From Molanna angustata (lineage: Eukaryota; Arthropoda; Insecta; Trichoptera; Molannidae), in assembly GCA_963576475.1 (NCBI GenBank), contig OY754972.1, forward strand, positions 34,138,556 through 34,202,555: a DNA stretch of 64,000 nt. Direction: 5' to 3'. The translations under genes and the position numbers were made by a program. Position 1 is the first letter of the stretch, and each line of letters starts with the position of its first letter. The notes beneath the pieces were generated by a model. That model was given only the letters and a program-made list of their open reading frames with translations, did not search any database and had not been told where the DNA came from. Below, piece after piece: positions 45,459 through 58,584 of this stretch.

Positions 45459-46758
45459 ATCAATTAGAATTGTTGCAAATTCAAACACCATAATATGGAA
45501 GGAAATAAGATTTGAAAACAATCGAATAAGTATTTTAGACACGACGGAATAATCCACGATTCCGCCATAATACATAATTTACATACATGTCATTGTGACG
45601 TAACTTTCTGAGACACTTTCAACAGAATACGAGTTGATAATCTGCAATAAAAACCAGTTAAAATTGTCAAATTTACAATTTCTGACTGCATATGAAGAAT
45701 ATACTTGAATTTAATTTTGTCTTCGTACAATTAAGTCATTAAAATAATTAATTAGACTAATGTGTTTTGGTATTTCCGTATGTTGGTACAATAATGTTGA
45801 TGATGTAAATACTTCGCACGCAATCCATCAAATGAAATAATATGATGGTATTAGTAGGTACATACCTATTTACATAATACATGAATTAGTTAGGTATGTA
45901 TTAGGTATATTCTCTTTAGCTGCTTGTTTACTGCTTACTCAAATGTTATCCTCAAATGATTCACCTTCATATACATCTGTCTTATATCCATTACAACATT
46001 AAACATTCATGAAAATTTATCTACCTTTTTCCACACTTTTATATTTCTTTTTTTTTGAAGAATAGATATGTCCTTAAAATAAGTCGGTAGGTTTCTACAT
46101 ATTTTACATACATATTCGTATAAAAATAATAAAACTATTTACATGTATCAGATAAGATCCAACAGTCGATGGCGATAGTATGTATAATATTATGTACCTA
46201 TAGTTGAAGAATACTTAGATACCAAATAAAGACCAATAATATAATTCCAACTTTAAACATTTAAATATAAATATATTTGTATTCATTCTATTTTGTCTCA
46301 ATATTTTCATGTATTTTCATGGCTTTTGTATTTTATTAAACACAATAAAATACAACAAACGCATGAATCTTGATTTAAATTGGGAATAATTCTCCTATCC
46401 AAATACTTACAATTTCAAAGATTCAACATGTACCTATTCGTTATCACGGATTTTTGCATTTTTATAATACAATTTTGCAATTTATCTAAAATTTCTAAAT
46501 TACAATTAAATGAATATTACCAGAATTTGGAATATCCTTGTCGCTAATATATTAATTTCTTTATGATAATGACTGCCAAAATTAAGGGTAACAATATTTT
46601 TACGAGAATGCCAAAGTCTTATTTTCTCAATACCTACATCTATGTATTTCCATTATTTTTTCATTTAATGATTTTATAATATCACTAGAATTTGGCAAAG
46701 CCACACGTCGCAAATATATGTATTTTTTTTATTTGATCATGTACCTACTATTACATCA
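45459..46758. other. AT-rich region with fragments only
   Basis: It holds a Helitron A 3' fragment at 46137-46232 (AAGATCCAACAGTCGATGGC then GATAG) and a T-run plus ATATGTCCTTAAAA near 46050-46085 that resembles the tail of the SINE at 9287. No gene is seen. Confidence 0.45.
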
Positions 46759-46941
46759 GGGGGGCAAGTCTGGTCCCACCGGCGAAATCAAAACCCACAC
46801 GATTACCCATATAATGGATATAATTATTATATGGAGTTCTATAAAATCTATAGATGTGATAGAACTCCAAATGATAATTATATGCATGATATGGGTAATC
46901 ACTGGAGTTTTGATTTCGCCGGTCGAACCAGACTTGCCCCC
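46759..46941. mobile_element. Fold-back MITE family B, complete
   Basis: GGGGGGCAAGTCTGGTCCCA to CCAGACTTGCCCCC, with the usual GGAGTTCTAT hairpin centre. A 79-codon frame covering it is an artefact shared by several copies of the family. Confidence 0.8.
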
Positions 46942-47359
46942 TGGTCTGTTATATTGAATTCATCGGTAAATTAATACTGATTCAATCGGTGCATATTCAT
47001 AATATGGTTTTATGTTTATCACGTCAATTTATTCATATTAAATAGCTTAATTTTGATATATTTTGATATAAAGTCCAGAAAGCATACCTACATTATGGTT
47101 CTATTGGGTCTCCAAAAGAGCCTGAAAAGCTTGACATTGATCAGAATCAGATTTATGGGAAGTTTTATTTAAAGACGTACAATCTGCACAATTGGTGGAT
47201 TCTCTTTGGCAAGGCTATATATCCGGCATCTCGAGCATATGTTTATTCGTATGAAGTCTCATAACAATAATAATGTCTTTGTCCGAACGTCATATTTGTC
47301 TGAGTCATGTGTTGTACTAATGTATAGAAATATTTTTTATGTATAATTGTGGTACATTA

Positions 47360-47490
47360 AAAACTGATTAATCTGTTGTAGTTGGTTACGTGAATGTATT
47401 TTTATTGTGTCCTTAAAGCTTGATGAGAGATTAATTTATAGGTGAACGGAATCCAGCTGAATTATTAATCCAGCGCGCTAGCCATCTTCT
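47360..47490 (-). mobile_element. Degraded copy of the tRNA-headed SINE
   Basis: On the minus strand, GGCTAGCGCGCTGGATTAAT, a CCGTTCACCTATA stretch and an AAGGACACAATAAAA tail recall the SINE at 9287-9471, without a readable B box. Confidence 0.4.
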
Positions 47491-47498
47491 TACCTATT

Positions 47499-47777
47499 AT
47501 GGATGGGGGTGTGCTGGTGATTGTTGGTGGGTGGTGGTGGGGATGTGAGTTTCCATCATTAATTACAGAGGAAGGAGATTTTTCTGAATTATTAAAAAAA
47601 CTGGCAGATGCAAGAGCCGTAAAAGAAACTAGAGAAAACATCTCCCAGGAAAGAAGACTTTCTTCAAAAAGATTAAGCGACAGTTCAGACAGTCACGTCT
47701 CAATAAGGAAATTGATGCAGTATCACAACAGGCCAAAAAGCCTAAATAGAGAGAAAGAAGAAGACCAAACAAACTAA
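47499..47777 (+). CDS. Hypothetical 92-codon frame, possibly a TE relic
   Basis: After a (GGT)n-derived start (GGVLVIVGGWWWG), the frame reads SELLKKLADARAVKETRENI and RRLSSKRLSDSSDSHVSIRK, a charged helical composition not explained by a simple repeat. I do not recognise it. It lacks promoter or splice evidence and is bordered by SINE and fold-back repeats, so it is more likely a fragment of a transposon protein than a gene. Confidence 0.25.
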   Translation: MDGGVLVIVGGWWWGCEFPSLITEEGDFSELLKKLADARAVKETRENISQERRLSSKRLSDSSDSHVSIRKLMQYHNRPKSLNREKEEDQTN

Positions 47778-47814
47778 TTAACTATTGAACATACAGAATT
47801 CAATTAAAATTAGA

Positions 47815-48250
47815 AGAGAGCGATGAAACATAATACATAGAAGTATGTACTTAGGTAATTTTTGGAACAAGAGATTGTGTATGAAAGCAAGCAAAAATCA
47901 CAAAGACATTCTTATGTACAGGGCTTATGACCTGTCATCGGCTGGCTTTGGTGACCACTTTACGCAATCGCAACATTCACCAATTTTGTCTTTTAAAAGC
48001 TAAATTCTCAAAATTAACAGCTTTCACAAGGAAAACTCACTCTAAAAAGATATTCGAAATTGGTGAAAGTTGCTATTGCGTAGTAAAGCCATCTGATAAC
48101 AAATCATAAGCTCTCTAAGAATGTCATTGTGGTTTTTCCTTGCTTTCATACATTTGGTATATCTTCCTTCATCTCTAAAGAGATATTCCAAAAATGACCT
48201 AAGTACATACTTCTATATGTTTCATTGTTCCCATAACCTAGCATTGGTTT
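47815..48250. mobile_element. Fold-back element, family G, complete
   Basis: The left arm (ATGAAACATAATACATAGAA, TCACAAAGACATTCTTA) is repeated inverted at the right (TAAGAATGTCATTGTGG, CTTCTATATGTTTCATTG), with arms of roughly 130 bp. The centre holds CGGCTGGCTTTGGTGACCAC, shared with family F. No transposase. Confidence 0.6.
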
Positions 48251-48259
48251 AATGGAAAA

Positions 48260-49530
48260 AAAAACCTTCGCAGTATAAAAAAATACAAGTATAATAAAAA
48301 ATTTTAAAGAAATGTTTTCTGTAAATTTCGCTTTACCTACAGCAAAACCGTTATTTTAAAAATAAAAAGGAAAATATAAATATAGAAGAAATAATACAGC
48401 AATCGAAAAGTTGATCACAATACTCGGGAGTACTGTTAGAGCCCAAATTATCCGATCAGATAATGTTTTTTTCCAAGATAAAAATTTATCAATCGTCCTA
48501 CAGAAAAATCTCGAGATTTATTGCTATCATTGAGAAAATTTACGTGCGGTTGGCAGTGGCACGTTTTTGTATTGAATCTACATAAATAGGTACCTACACC
48601 AAGAAACCCCCCCTTAAGAATCCACTAGTTTTTCGTTAAAATTTCTCAAAATTAATCGGAATTATATTTTGCAAATAAAATTAAGTCAGGAATATTAAAG
48701 ATACGTGTCGCTTAGAAAACATTAAAAAATCTGGCCAATGAATAAAGATAATATGGTTCGTTAGGTACTTGAGCTGAAAATAAATTTCATATTTTTACTC
48801 TCCGCAACACGCCGTATTTATAAACCATTCTCAGTGCTCAAGTCAATACTTAGCACACAGAAATGTATGGAATTTGTCGTGCATCGAGAAAATTCTTAGT
48901 ACCTACGTTTTATAAATTCGGGCCTATAAAACGGTTGAGAGATAAGATTTTCTTAGTTACAAAGCATATTTTTCCTATTGAAAGTTTTCATTATATTTCA
49001 TTTAATGATTTTGGTTGGGTTCAATTATACATAAATTGAAAACAATTAAGATGACTTTTTTGCGATTGTATATAATATCCTATTGAACGTTATTTGTTTC
49101 AAGGAGGACATTCTCAAGACTCGTATGTAGGACGAAATTGTTATCAAATTTATGATATTATTAGGTATACCTACAAGGCCATAAGAAGTTCATAGGCCAA
49201 GGCGAAAGCTACGATTTGTTTATATATTTTTTATTTTTATTTAAAAATTGTGATTTTCTACGTCGCACAGTAGGGAATTAACGGGCAGAAGAGACTGCAG
49301 AGATATTGCAACGTATGTCGGGTATCAACAAGTGTCACAAGTTGACAATACGATCGCTGACAAGTTAAGTAATACATATGTGGACAGAACAACATCTGTC
49401 GGGCTAGTTCGTTATTAAATGAATATAAATTATTCATTTCATTTTCTGAAAATGGTTTGTTTAACTATTGATATTTTATAAAAAAGTTATTTCAATATCA
49501 CAATCTTATTATTTTATACGACACATTTAT
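48260..49530. other. Spacer, no gene seen
   Basis: AT-rich sequence without recognised repeat or coding structure. Confidence 0.4.
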
Positions 49531-49540
49531 CCTCCTAGGG

Positions 49541-52500
49541 TAGGGTACAGCAACCTTTTAAGTCGGAAGAGTCAAAAATTACAATTTACAAAATTTCAAA
49601 GTTTTTAAAGAGTCACAATTTCTTTTGTTGCCAACAATAAATAGCACTAGCATAAAGTTATTTGATAGAAAAAAAACAATAAGAAAACAACAACAAAACA
49701 ATTGTACTTTTCCAACACGCAAATAATAATACCATTTTACTAGAAAAAAAAACCCCGTTTCCAAAAAAATAACGCAATTAACAACATCGCTTTTCAACAA
49801 AATTAACACCCATTTCCCTTTAAAATAACGCAAATAATAACACCACTTTTCTATAAAAATAACACCCCTTTTCCAAAAATCAAAATGAATTACACCGCTT
49901 TACTAAATAATTACACCACTTTTCAACAAAAATATTACCCTTTTCCAAAAAATATTTCGAATAATAACACAGATTTCTACAATAAATAATACCCCTTTTC
50001 AAAAAAATAACGCGAATAACAACACCTCTTTTATACAAAAATAAAACTCCTTTTCCAAAAAATAACACGAAATATAACATCGATTTTCTACAAAATAATA
50101 CCCCTTTTTCACAAAATAATGCGAATTATTATACCACTTTTCTACAAAAATAATACTCCTTTCCTAAAAATAACGTGATCTAAAGCACCGCTTATCTACA
50201 AAAATTACACCCTTTTTCACAAAAAATAACGCTAAAATGTCGCTTTTCTACTAAAATAATACCTCTTTTCTTAATAAATAAACCTTTAAAAACAACACCT
50301 CTTCTAAAAAAACATAGCTTATAATAACATCGCTTTTCTATAAAAATAACACCCCTTTTCCAAAAATCAAAATGAATAACACCGCTTTACTAAATAATTA
50401 CACCACTTTTCAACAAAAATATTACCCTTTTCCAAAAAATATTTCGAATAATAACACAGATTTCTACAATAAATAAAACCCCTTTTCAAAAAAATAACGC
50501 GAATAACAACACCTCTTTTATACAAAAATAAAACTCCTTTTCCAAAAAAATAACACGAAATATAACATCGATTTTCTACAAAATAATACCCCTTTTTCAC
50601 AAAATAATGCGAATTATTATACCACTTTTCTACAAAAATAATACTCCTTTCCTAAAAATAACGTGATCTAAAGCACCGCTTATCTACAAAAATTACACCC
50701 TTTTTCACAAAAAATAACGCTAAAATGTCGCTTTTCTACTAAAATAATACCTCTTTTCTTAATAAATAAACCTTTAAAAACAACACCTCTTCTAAAAAAA
50801 CATAGCTTATAATAACATCGCTTTTCTATAAAAATAACACCCCTTTTCCAAAAATCAAAATGAATAACACCGCTTTACTAAATAATTACACCACTTTTCA
50901 ACAAAAATATTACCCTTTTCCAAAAAATATTTCGAATAATAACACAGATTTCTACAATAAATAAAACCCCTTTTCAAAAAAATAACGCGAATAACAACAC
51001 CTCTTTTATACAAAAATAAAACTCCTTTTCCAAAAAAATAACACGAAATATAACATCGATTTTCTACAAAATAATACCCCTTTTTCACAAAATAATGCGA
51101 ATTATTATACCACTTTTCTACAAAAATAATACTCCTTTCCTAAAAATAACGTGATCTAAAGCACCGCTTATCTACAAAAATTACACCCTTTTTCACAAAA
51201 AATAACGCTAAAATGTCGCTTTTCTACTAAAATAATACCTCTTTTCTTAATAAATAAACCTTTAAAAACAACACCTCTTCTAAAAAAACATAGCTTATAA
51301 TAACATCGCTTTTCTATGAAAATAATACCCCTTTTACACAGAATAATTCGAATAATCACACCACTTTTCTACAAAAATAATACTCCTTTCCTAAAAATAA
51401 CGTGATCATAAGCACCGCTTATCTACAAAAATTACACCCTTTTTCACAAAAAATAACGCGAATGATAATGTCGCTTTTCTACTAAAATAATACCTCTTTT
51501 CATAATAAATAAACCTTTAAAACAACACCTCTTCTAAAAAAACAAAGCTTATAATAACATCGCTTTTCTACAAAAATAATACCCCTTTTATACAGAATAA
51601 TTCGAATAATCACACCACTTCTCTACAAAAATAATACTCCTTTCCTAATAATAACGTGATCTAAAGCACCGCTTATCTACAAAAATTGCACTCTTTTTCA
51701 CAAAAAATAACGCGAGTGATACCGTCGCTTTTCTACAAAAATAATACCTCTTTTCTTAATAAATAAACCTTTTAAAAACACCTATTTTCAGAAAACACAA
51801 AGCTTATAATATCATCACTTTTCTACGAAAATAAAACCCCATTTACACAGAATAATGCGAAAAATAACACCACTTTTCTACGAAAATAAAACCCTTTTTA
51901 CACAGAATAATGCGAAAAATAACACCACTTTTCTACAAAAATAATACTCCTTTTCCTAAAAATAACGTGATCTACAACACCGCTTTTCTACAAAAATTAC
52001 ACCGTCTTTACAAAAAAAACGCGAATGATAACGTCGCTTTTTTACAAAAATAATACCTCTTTTCTTAATAAATAACCCTTAAAAACATAGCTTATAATAA
52101 CATCGCTTTTTTACGAAAATAATACCCCTTTTACACAGAATAATTCGAATAATCACACCAATTTTCTACAAAAATAATACTTCTTTCCTAAAAATAACGT
52201 GATTTAAAGCACCGCTTATCTACAAAAATTACACCCTTTTTCACAAAAAATAACGCGAATGATACCGTCGCTTTTCTACAAAAATAATACATCTTTTCTT
52301 AATAAATAAACCTTTAAGAATACATGTATTTTCGAAAAACACAAAGCTTATAATAACATCACTTTTCTACGAAAGTGAAACCCCTTTTACACAGAATAAT
52401 GCGAAAAATAATACCACTTTTCTACAAAAATAATAGTCCTTTTCCTAAAAATAACGTGATCTACAGCACAGCTTTTTTACAGAAATTACACCCTTTTTAC

Positions 52501-53229
52501 AAAAAATAATGCAAATGAAAACGTCGCTTTTTTATAAAAATAATACCTCTTTTCTTAATAAATAACCCTTAAAAACACCTCTTTTAAAAAAAACATAGCT
52601 TATAATAACATCGCTTTTCTACGAAAATATAAAGATATTACCCTTTTCCAAAAAATATTTCGAATCATAACACTGATTTCTACAAAGGATAATACCCATT
52701 TTCAAAAAAATAACGCGATTCATAACACCATTTTTTTCAAAAATAATACTCCTTTTCCTAAAAGTAACGCGATGTAAAGCACCGCTTTTCAACAAAAATA
52801 ATACCTCTTTTCCAAAATATAACGCAGATAATAACATTGCTTTTATATATAATATTACACCTTTTCAAAAAAAATTAAACGAATAATAACACCACTTTTC
52901 TACAAAAATAATACCATTTTGCCAAAAAATATCGCGAATAAAAACTCCTCTTTTCTATAAAAAATACACCAATTTTCCAATAAATAACGCGAATAATAAC
53001 ACCACTTTTGTTTAAAAATAACACCCCTTAAAAATCAGCTCTTTTCCAAAAAAATAAAGCGAATAGAAACCACACATTTCTACAAAAATTACACCCTTTT
53101 TACAAGAAGTTACGCGAATTATAACACCGCTTTTCTAATGAAATAATTTTTTCGTTTGGAACTAAAGAGCCGAAGCTTCACATGCTAACAGCCGCACGTG
53201 GCTCGCGAGCTGCAGGTTGCCGACTCATG
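49541..53229. mobile_element. hAT-type element filled with tandem repeats
   Basis: The left end TAGGGTACAGCAACC and right end (complement) CATGAGTCGGCAACC differ by 4 and 2 bases from CAGGGGTCGGCAACC, the end of a common insect hAT group as I recall it. The sequence inside the ends (AAGAGTCAAAAATTAC, TTTAAAGAGTCACAATTTC; GAGCCGAAGCTTCACATGCT, CACGTGGCTCGCGAG) also fits that group. The flanks TCCTAGGG (49533-49540) and TTCTAGGG (53230-53237) match at 7 of 8, with TA in the middle as in Buster-type hAT targets. The 3.7-kb element has no transposase; its interior is the repeat array. Confidence 0.65.
49700..53140. repeat. ~55-bp tandem array with 488-bp higher-order units
   Basis: The monomer is close to CACTTTTCTACAAAAATAAT then ACCCCTTTTCCAAAAAATAA then CGCGAATAATAAC. 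Between about 49850 and 51313, three 488-bp units, each a fixed series of variant monomers, are almost identical to one another. Monomers outside this block diverge freely. The minus-strand frames (for example 50367-50600 and 50855-51088, identical 77-residue products rich in Tyr, Phe, Cys, Lys) follow from the near-54-bp period and are not good gene candidates. Confidence 0.85.
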
Positions 53230-53237
53230 TTCTAGGG

Positions 53238-53737
<500 letters not shown>

Positions 53738-54104
53738 TATATATTTGAAAAAGTGGGCATCGTACGATAATATTTATTAAACAAATATAATAAATAAGAA
53801 TAACACCGTAAGTAATTGTAATTTAATCAGCTCACCTTTGAAACTTTGTTGCATTGTACTCACTGCTGGTAACAAAACAAATAATTATTCCTGTTTAACG
53901 TGGCTACTGAAAAGGGTCCTGGACATACAGAATAATATGTCCACGGACCTGATCTTTTCCTGACCTGATATTAAAAAATAAATCGAAAATTGTAGTCAAA
54001 ACTACGGTCGTACGGTCTCCAAAAAGAGTGCAGAAAAAAGTTTCGAATGAGACAGACGGATATAGGAATACTTCCATTCACTCCATAGATTGTAAAAATA
54101 AATA

Positions 54105-54625
54105 TTATAAAACGAAATAATTAAATATTTCACGCAAAAATAGCGAAAAAAACCATTTCACCTTCGTTATCGATTTACATACACATAAGTACAAGTAGGT
54201 AAACAAGCCAAAAATAAAATAATATTTCTGGCGCAGTTCAGGGGTGACATCTGTGCGAGACACCGTCATCTCATTTATAAGGGTTGTTGCTTTCATTGTT
54301 TACAAATAAACAAATTTCTCAATAGATGGCGTTACAAAAAAGGTTTTTCGTTACTTCATAGATGGCAAAAGTATAGTTCCTTATTTTCAGGTGAATTGTT
54401 ACACACTATTCAAATATATACCTAGAACTTTCAAAAATTACATTGAACTCAATAATAACTCAATAAGATGGCGTTGAACGTTACGCAAGCGCATAAAGTG
54501 ATCACGTAAACCAGCCGATGAGAGGTCGTAAGCCCTATAGGTTCCTCGAGTTCCTGGTTCTTCTACAATATCCCAACTTCGTCTCTATTGAGATGTTAAA
54601 AAAAAGTTTGTCAATAAAAAAACTA
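54105..54625 (-). mobile_element. Family F, long copy
   Basis: The right part has GTTACGCAAGCGCATAAAGT then GATCACGT and GTCTCTATTGAGATG. The left part carries CAATAGATGGCGTTAC and the TCACCCCTGAACTGCGCC block (inverted), which in other copies (57922-58040, 61720-61860) lies on the far side of the same unit. A full family member is therefore about 450-520 bp. Confidence 0.55.
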
Positions 54626-55285
54626 TTTCACCTTAGGATTTAGAATCAGTTCAGTTCCTCGGTTAGGGGTAAACGAAGTTAATTTGTGTATTAAATTTAA
54701 TATGATTTATTTAATGTATTTTATTAAATAGGATGTTAATCCTGATTGTAGCTTTTGTTTTACTTCTGTGGATTTTCGAGGGACGCAAATAGTCTTCAAA
54801 TTTCTTGATTTTGATGACATGTTATTTCGTTATACGAATATAATCATCTGTTTACCTGGAACTTGACAACTAAATATGATGAATTATTTTGCAAGTAAGG
54901 CACCCAATAATCTTTTTATTTATACTCTATGGAGAGAATCGAAGTAGGTACTACTCCTGTCACGATGTCTCGTTAAAAAATGATTTCCGCGCAATTCTTG
55001 ACAATATCCGTAGTTACCTTTTAATATTATGAATTTGTTAAACTGCCGATTATAATATTTTCATTCTCGTTTTATTTTACGTCCATTTTTGACTGACATG
55101 AAAAATATATTTACATACCAAATAAAATCAATTTTATTTAACATAATAATCATTTGTTTTTTTATAGTAAAAAATATTTGTAAGTAGGCATATAAAAAAC
55201 CTGCTTCAAAATGAATTTACATCAAGATAGAAAATGTGGTGTTTGGTTCTTTCGGCCTACCTTATGAGGGACATGGCGTGATGGT
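54626..55285. other. Spacer, no gene seen
   Basis: AT-rich sequence without recognised structure. Confidence 0.4.
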
Positions 55286-55324
55286 TTATAGTAATATTAT
55301 CTTTCATACTATAAAACTAAATGT

Positions 55325-55872
55325 CTCACAATATCAAGACAGCCTCTGAGATGTAAATTGATTGTAGACGATAAACCGATAGAACAGGTTACAACTTTTA
55401 TATACCTAGGTGTGGAGATATCTAGTTGTAATGATCTCTATAAAGAAGTCAAAGAACAGACTAATAAAGCTGCAGTTATCTCCGGATGCATGAGGGACAC
55501 TGTTTGGACCAATAAACATATGCTAGTTGAGAGTAAGATCTGAATATATAAAACCTGCATCAGAACCATAATGATACGGTGAGAATAAAAAAGCTACTCA
55601 GAACAACAGTGATGAAAACGCTAAGACCTATCTTGGGCAGAACCCTCAGAGACAGAATCCCCAATGAGGAGATCCACAGAACCTGCAACGTAGAGGATAT
55701 TGTAAGGCGGAGTAGGCAACGAAGACGATACTGGAGAGATCATGTTAAAAGGATGAATTCAGAAAGGCTGCCAAAGATTGTTATGCGCGAGATACCAGAG
55801 GTACGCCGACCACCGGGAAGACCATCAAAGAGATGGAGGGAGAGCTGGACATCCTCGAACCAGGACCTGTAA
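55325..55872 (+). pseudogene. LINE reverse transcriptase C-terminal relic
   Basis: The first frame reads PLRCKLIVDDKPIEQVTTFI then YLGVEISS and TNKAAVISGCMRDTVW, up to a stop at 55543. A second frame reads MKTLRPILGRTLRDRIPNEE, DIVRRSRQRRRYWRDHVKRM and PPGRPSKRW. This is the standard segment after the RT fingers/palm in insect RTE/pol-like LINEs (YLG, TLRDRI, RRR.W..HV.RM, PGRP.KRW). It is broken by one shift and a stop. Confidence 0.75.
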
Positions 55873-55989
55873 AAACAGATCATATATCTAAAAAAAGAGG
55901 AAGAGATCTTTCATAATATTCGACTATTGGTAACGCAAATCGAGTTTCATGATTTCTCATGATTCCCATCATCAAATATCTTGGCTTAG

Positions 55990-56270
55990 TCTAGATGGAT
56001 CCACTCTAGAAGTAATTAATTTCAAATAAAAAAGGAACAATCGAATTCGGACAAAGTAAGGTAAAGAATTATTATTAATTGCAGACGACTTTGCAAATTG
56101 AAGAGTTTGATGTGTTTTTCATGGATCCCATTATCATATCTTGACCAAATTGAAATGGGACTTTTTGTAATGAAAATTGAATAATGGAAATCGATTAACG
56201 TGGTCAATAGAAATCGCTAAACATACATGAAAAAAATTTATAACCAATTAAAAATAACACTCGGTTTTTA
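55990..56270 (+). repeat. Dispersed repeat family N
   Basis: GCAGACGACTTTGCAAATTG, TTCATGGATCCCATTATC, AAATTGAAATGGGAC and AAATCGCTAAACATACATGA. It recurs at 26524-26890 and 63590-63960. Confidence 0.5.
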
Positions 56271-56279
56271 AACAAAATA

Positions 56280-56785
56280 TCAAAAAACCTTTAGCTAAAA
56301 TAAATGTACCATTTTGTAAACAAATAAATAAGATTGGCTCTGTACATTAGACATCCAAATACTTAATATTATTAAGTTTGAAAATAAATAAAAAACAAAA
56401 GTTTTTCTCCTCCTTGATCGATGATAATATCTTTCTTCCTTTTTTTTAATTTAAACCTTTCCAAATAAAACTTTTTTACTCCGAAACTTCAGCCCAATTT
56501 GGCTTTTCAATTCGCCTCCAAGCCTTGTTGTATTTAATTCTTATTTTGAGAAAAGAAACATTTCCAACAACAATAAAAAATAAACTTTTAATATAAAGGG
56601 AATTCTTCGATACAACAAAATTTCTTTGTTAAGTTTCAATAAATAAGCGATTGAAGAATAAAACGCTCGAGTAACAATATTCAACATAATTGCGTGGGTA
56701 CTTTAAACAGGTAAATGTCATACATATAATTATTTTGTTGAATATTTCATTTCAATTCATACCTGCTTACTTTGAGTATTTAAAT
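56280..56785. other. Spacer, no gene seen
   Basis: AT-rich sequence without recognised repeat or coding structure. Confidence 0.4.
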
Positions 56786-56799
56786 ATTTTTGACAAATT

Positions 56800-56960
56800 T
56801 GTAACATCTCAATAGAGACGAAGTTGGAATATTATAGGAGAACCAGGAACTCGAGGAAACCTACAAGGCTTACGACCTATCATCGGCTGGCTTAAGTGAT
56901 CACTTTAAAAAGTTCACCAATTATGTCTTCTTATTGAGTTCCTTTATGAATGCAATTTTG
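56800..56960 (+). mobile_element. Family F, short copy
   Basis: TCTCAATAGAGACGAAGTTG to GTTCACCAATTATGTCTTC. It lies head to tail with the next copy, about 35 bp apart. Confidence 0.6.
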
Positions 56961-56995
56961 AAAGTTCAAACAGATCTTTTTTAAAAGATTTTTAA

Positions 56996-57480
56996 TTATC
57001 TCAATAGAGACGAAGTTGGAATATTTACTGTAGGAGAACCGGGAAATCAAGGCACCTACAGGGCTTACGACCTGTCATCGGCTGGTTTACGTGATCACTT
57101 TATGCGCTTGCGCAACGTTCACCAATTATGGCTTTTTAATGAGATCCCTATCAATTCAATTTTTGAAAGTTCTATATATTGCAATACTGAAATTCTTTTC
57201 GCTTGAAAATAAGGATTTTTACTACAGCCATCTATGTGTGAAATTATGAACAACATTCTTATTATTTTTATTTTATTTTTGTTGTAACGCCATCTATTGA
57301 GAGAATTGGTTTTATGTAAATAATGAGAGCAAAAATTCTTATACCTGAGGTGACAATGCTTTTATCGCATAGAAGTCATATGCAATAATAAAAATATTCG
57401 GTTCAAACAGATCGTTTAAAAACAAGCTGTTTTTACAATCGCCATCTATGAGGTAACGAAAAAACCTTTTTGTAACGCCA
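56996..57480 (+). mobile_element. Family F, long copy
   Basis: It starts TATCTCAATAGAGACGAAGT, contains GCGCTTGCGCAACGTTCACC, and continues through AACGCCATCTATTGAGAGAA to the AACGCCATCTT end. It is nearly identical to 61432-61870 over about 400 bp. Confidence 0.65.
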
Positions 57481-57484
57481 TCTT

Positions 57485-57937
57485 CCCCCACTGTTCTTCC
57501 CCCACCACCACCCGTTCTGCTTATGGGGACTAATAACGGCCCCTTGCAAAACTCTGAAAGAACACATAAAGAACATACGAAGAGTCCGGAGAACTCTAAA
57601 ACCTTGCAGACACTGCACTTATTGTGCCAAAGAGAGCTAATCATGTTGAAACAACTGGCTCACTGCTCAGTGATAGTGAAGATAATAGTGCACCGAATTT
57701 AAGACAGAAAGTCTTGAAAGCCCTAAAGTTGCTCTTCGTGGCTACAAGGTCCGCATGTCCAATGGGTCCAAAGAAATTCCCTCGGACATCGTCGTAGAGT
57801 TCTCGTCGGAATGTTGACACGGAGAAGTTAGTGCATTCCCATAGGATATGCTCAGAAGTCTGTTCAGGGTTATCACAAAGCTGACATGAGGACGAATCGG
57901 ATAAGTGAAAACGAAAGAGATAACTTTGTAACGCCAT
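57485..57937 (-). pseudogene. R1-like LINE C-terminus with CCHC motif and 3' UTR
   Basis: The minus frame from 57937 reads CQLCDNPEQTSEHILWEC (Cx2Cx8Hx4C, the zinc-knuckle-like motif of R1-clade ORF2 ends), followed by GPIGHADLV and FKTFCLKFGALLSS. The downstream 3' UTR (to 57485) has CCCCATAAGCAGAACGGGTGG, shared with 8300-8452 and 59710-59870. Only the last ~100 codons are present and the frame is intact over that stretch. Confidence 0.7.
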
Positions 57938-58045
57938 CTATTGAGAAATGGTTTTTTTTTGTAAACAATGAAAGCAACGGTCGTTGAACATAAGGTGACA
58001 TGTTCTCGCACATATGTCACCCCTGAACTGCACCAGAATATTCAG
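57922..58045 (+). mobile_element. Family F, distal part
   Basis: AACGCCATCTATTGAGAAAT, AATGAAAGCAACGG and ATGTCACCCCTGAACTGCAC; only the far end of the unit is present. Confidence 0.5.
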
Positions 58046-58215
58046 GTCCCTTCGTGGGGTAGGCAGAGAGAACCGAACGCGACTTATTACTATCTTGACA
58101 CACATTCAACGCCTCGTCGACATTCATACGTCGTCTCATACATGTTGGTCTGTTATTCATGCTTCTGACTTTTCCGTCTTTCAAAATTCCGTTCACATGG
58201 ACGTGTCATCCCTAA
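58046..58215 (-). pseudogene. LINE C-terminal relic, broken
   Basis: The plus-strand text GGGGTAGGCAGAGAGAACCG to CGTCTCATACATG is the complement of the same C-terminal block as 39443-39620 (RACMRRCMDV, WRSVLSAYP), with frame breaks. Confidence 0.5.
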
Positions 58216-58219
58216 TACA

Positions 58220-58360
58220 GTAAAATTATTATTAAATTATTATTATTATAAATTATTTCAAAAAATAATTTAAATTTAATTTAATTATTATTGATAATTA
58301 TGAATAATTATCATAATTAATTATTCACTAATTATTTAATTAAATAATTATTTTTAACAG
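58220..58360. repeat. Very AT-rich self-complementary stretch
   Basis: Almost only A and T, with overlapping inverted repeats such as AATAATTATCATAATTA and ATTATTTAATTAAATAAT. Confidence 0.5.
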
Positions 58361-58584
58361 TTATGATAATTTCCCTTTACGGACAAATGTGTGATATATA
58401 TGAATATGTATGTAATATTTTTAAGTATATTTAAATTTATTTTTTGTTGTATTGTAGGTAGGTACATACTTTTTAATGTAATTATTTAATGTACATACAT
58501 CAATTGTCAACAAAAGGAATTGGTCTGTAGTTTTTTCATATCATAGAGTATTTTCTCTGTTTATCTTATAAGACTGTATTTGTC

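Noticed and set aside
49579..52837. Tyr/Phe/Cys/Lys-rich minus-strand frames, two of them encoding identical 77-residue products
   Set aside because: They follow from a repeat period near a multiple of three and from duplicated 488-bp units; no start context, splice site or known domain.
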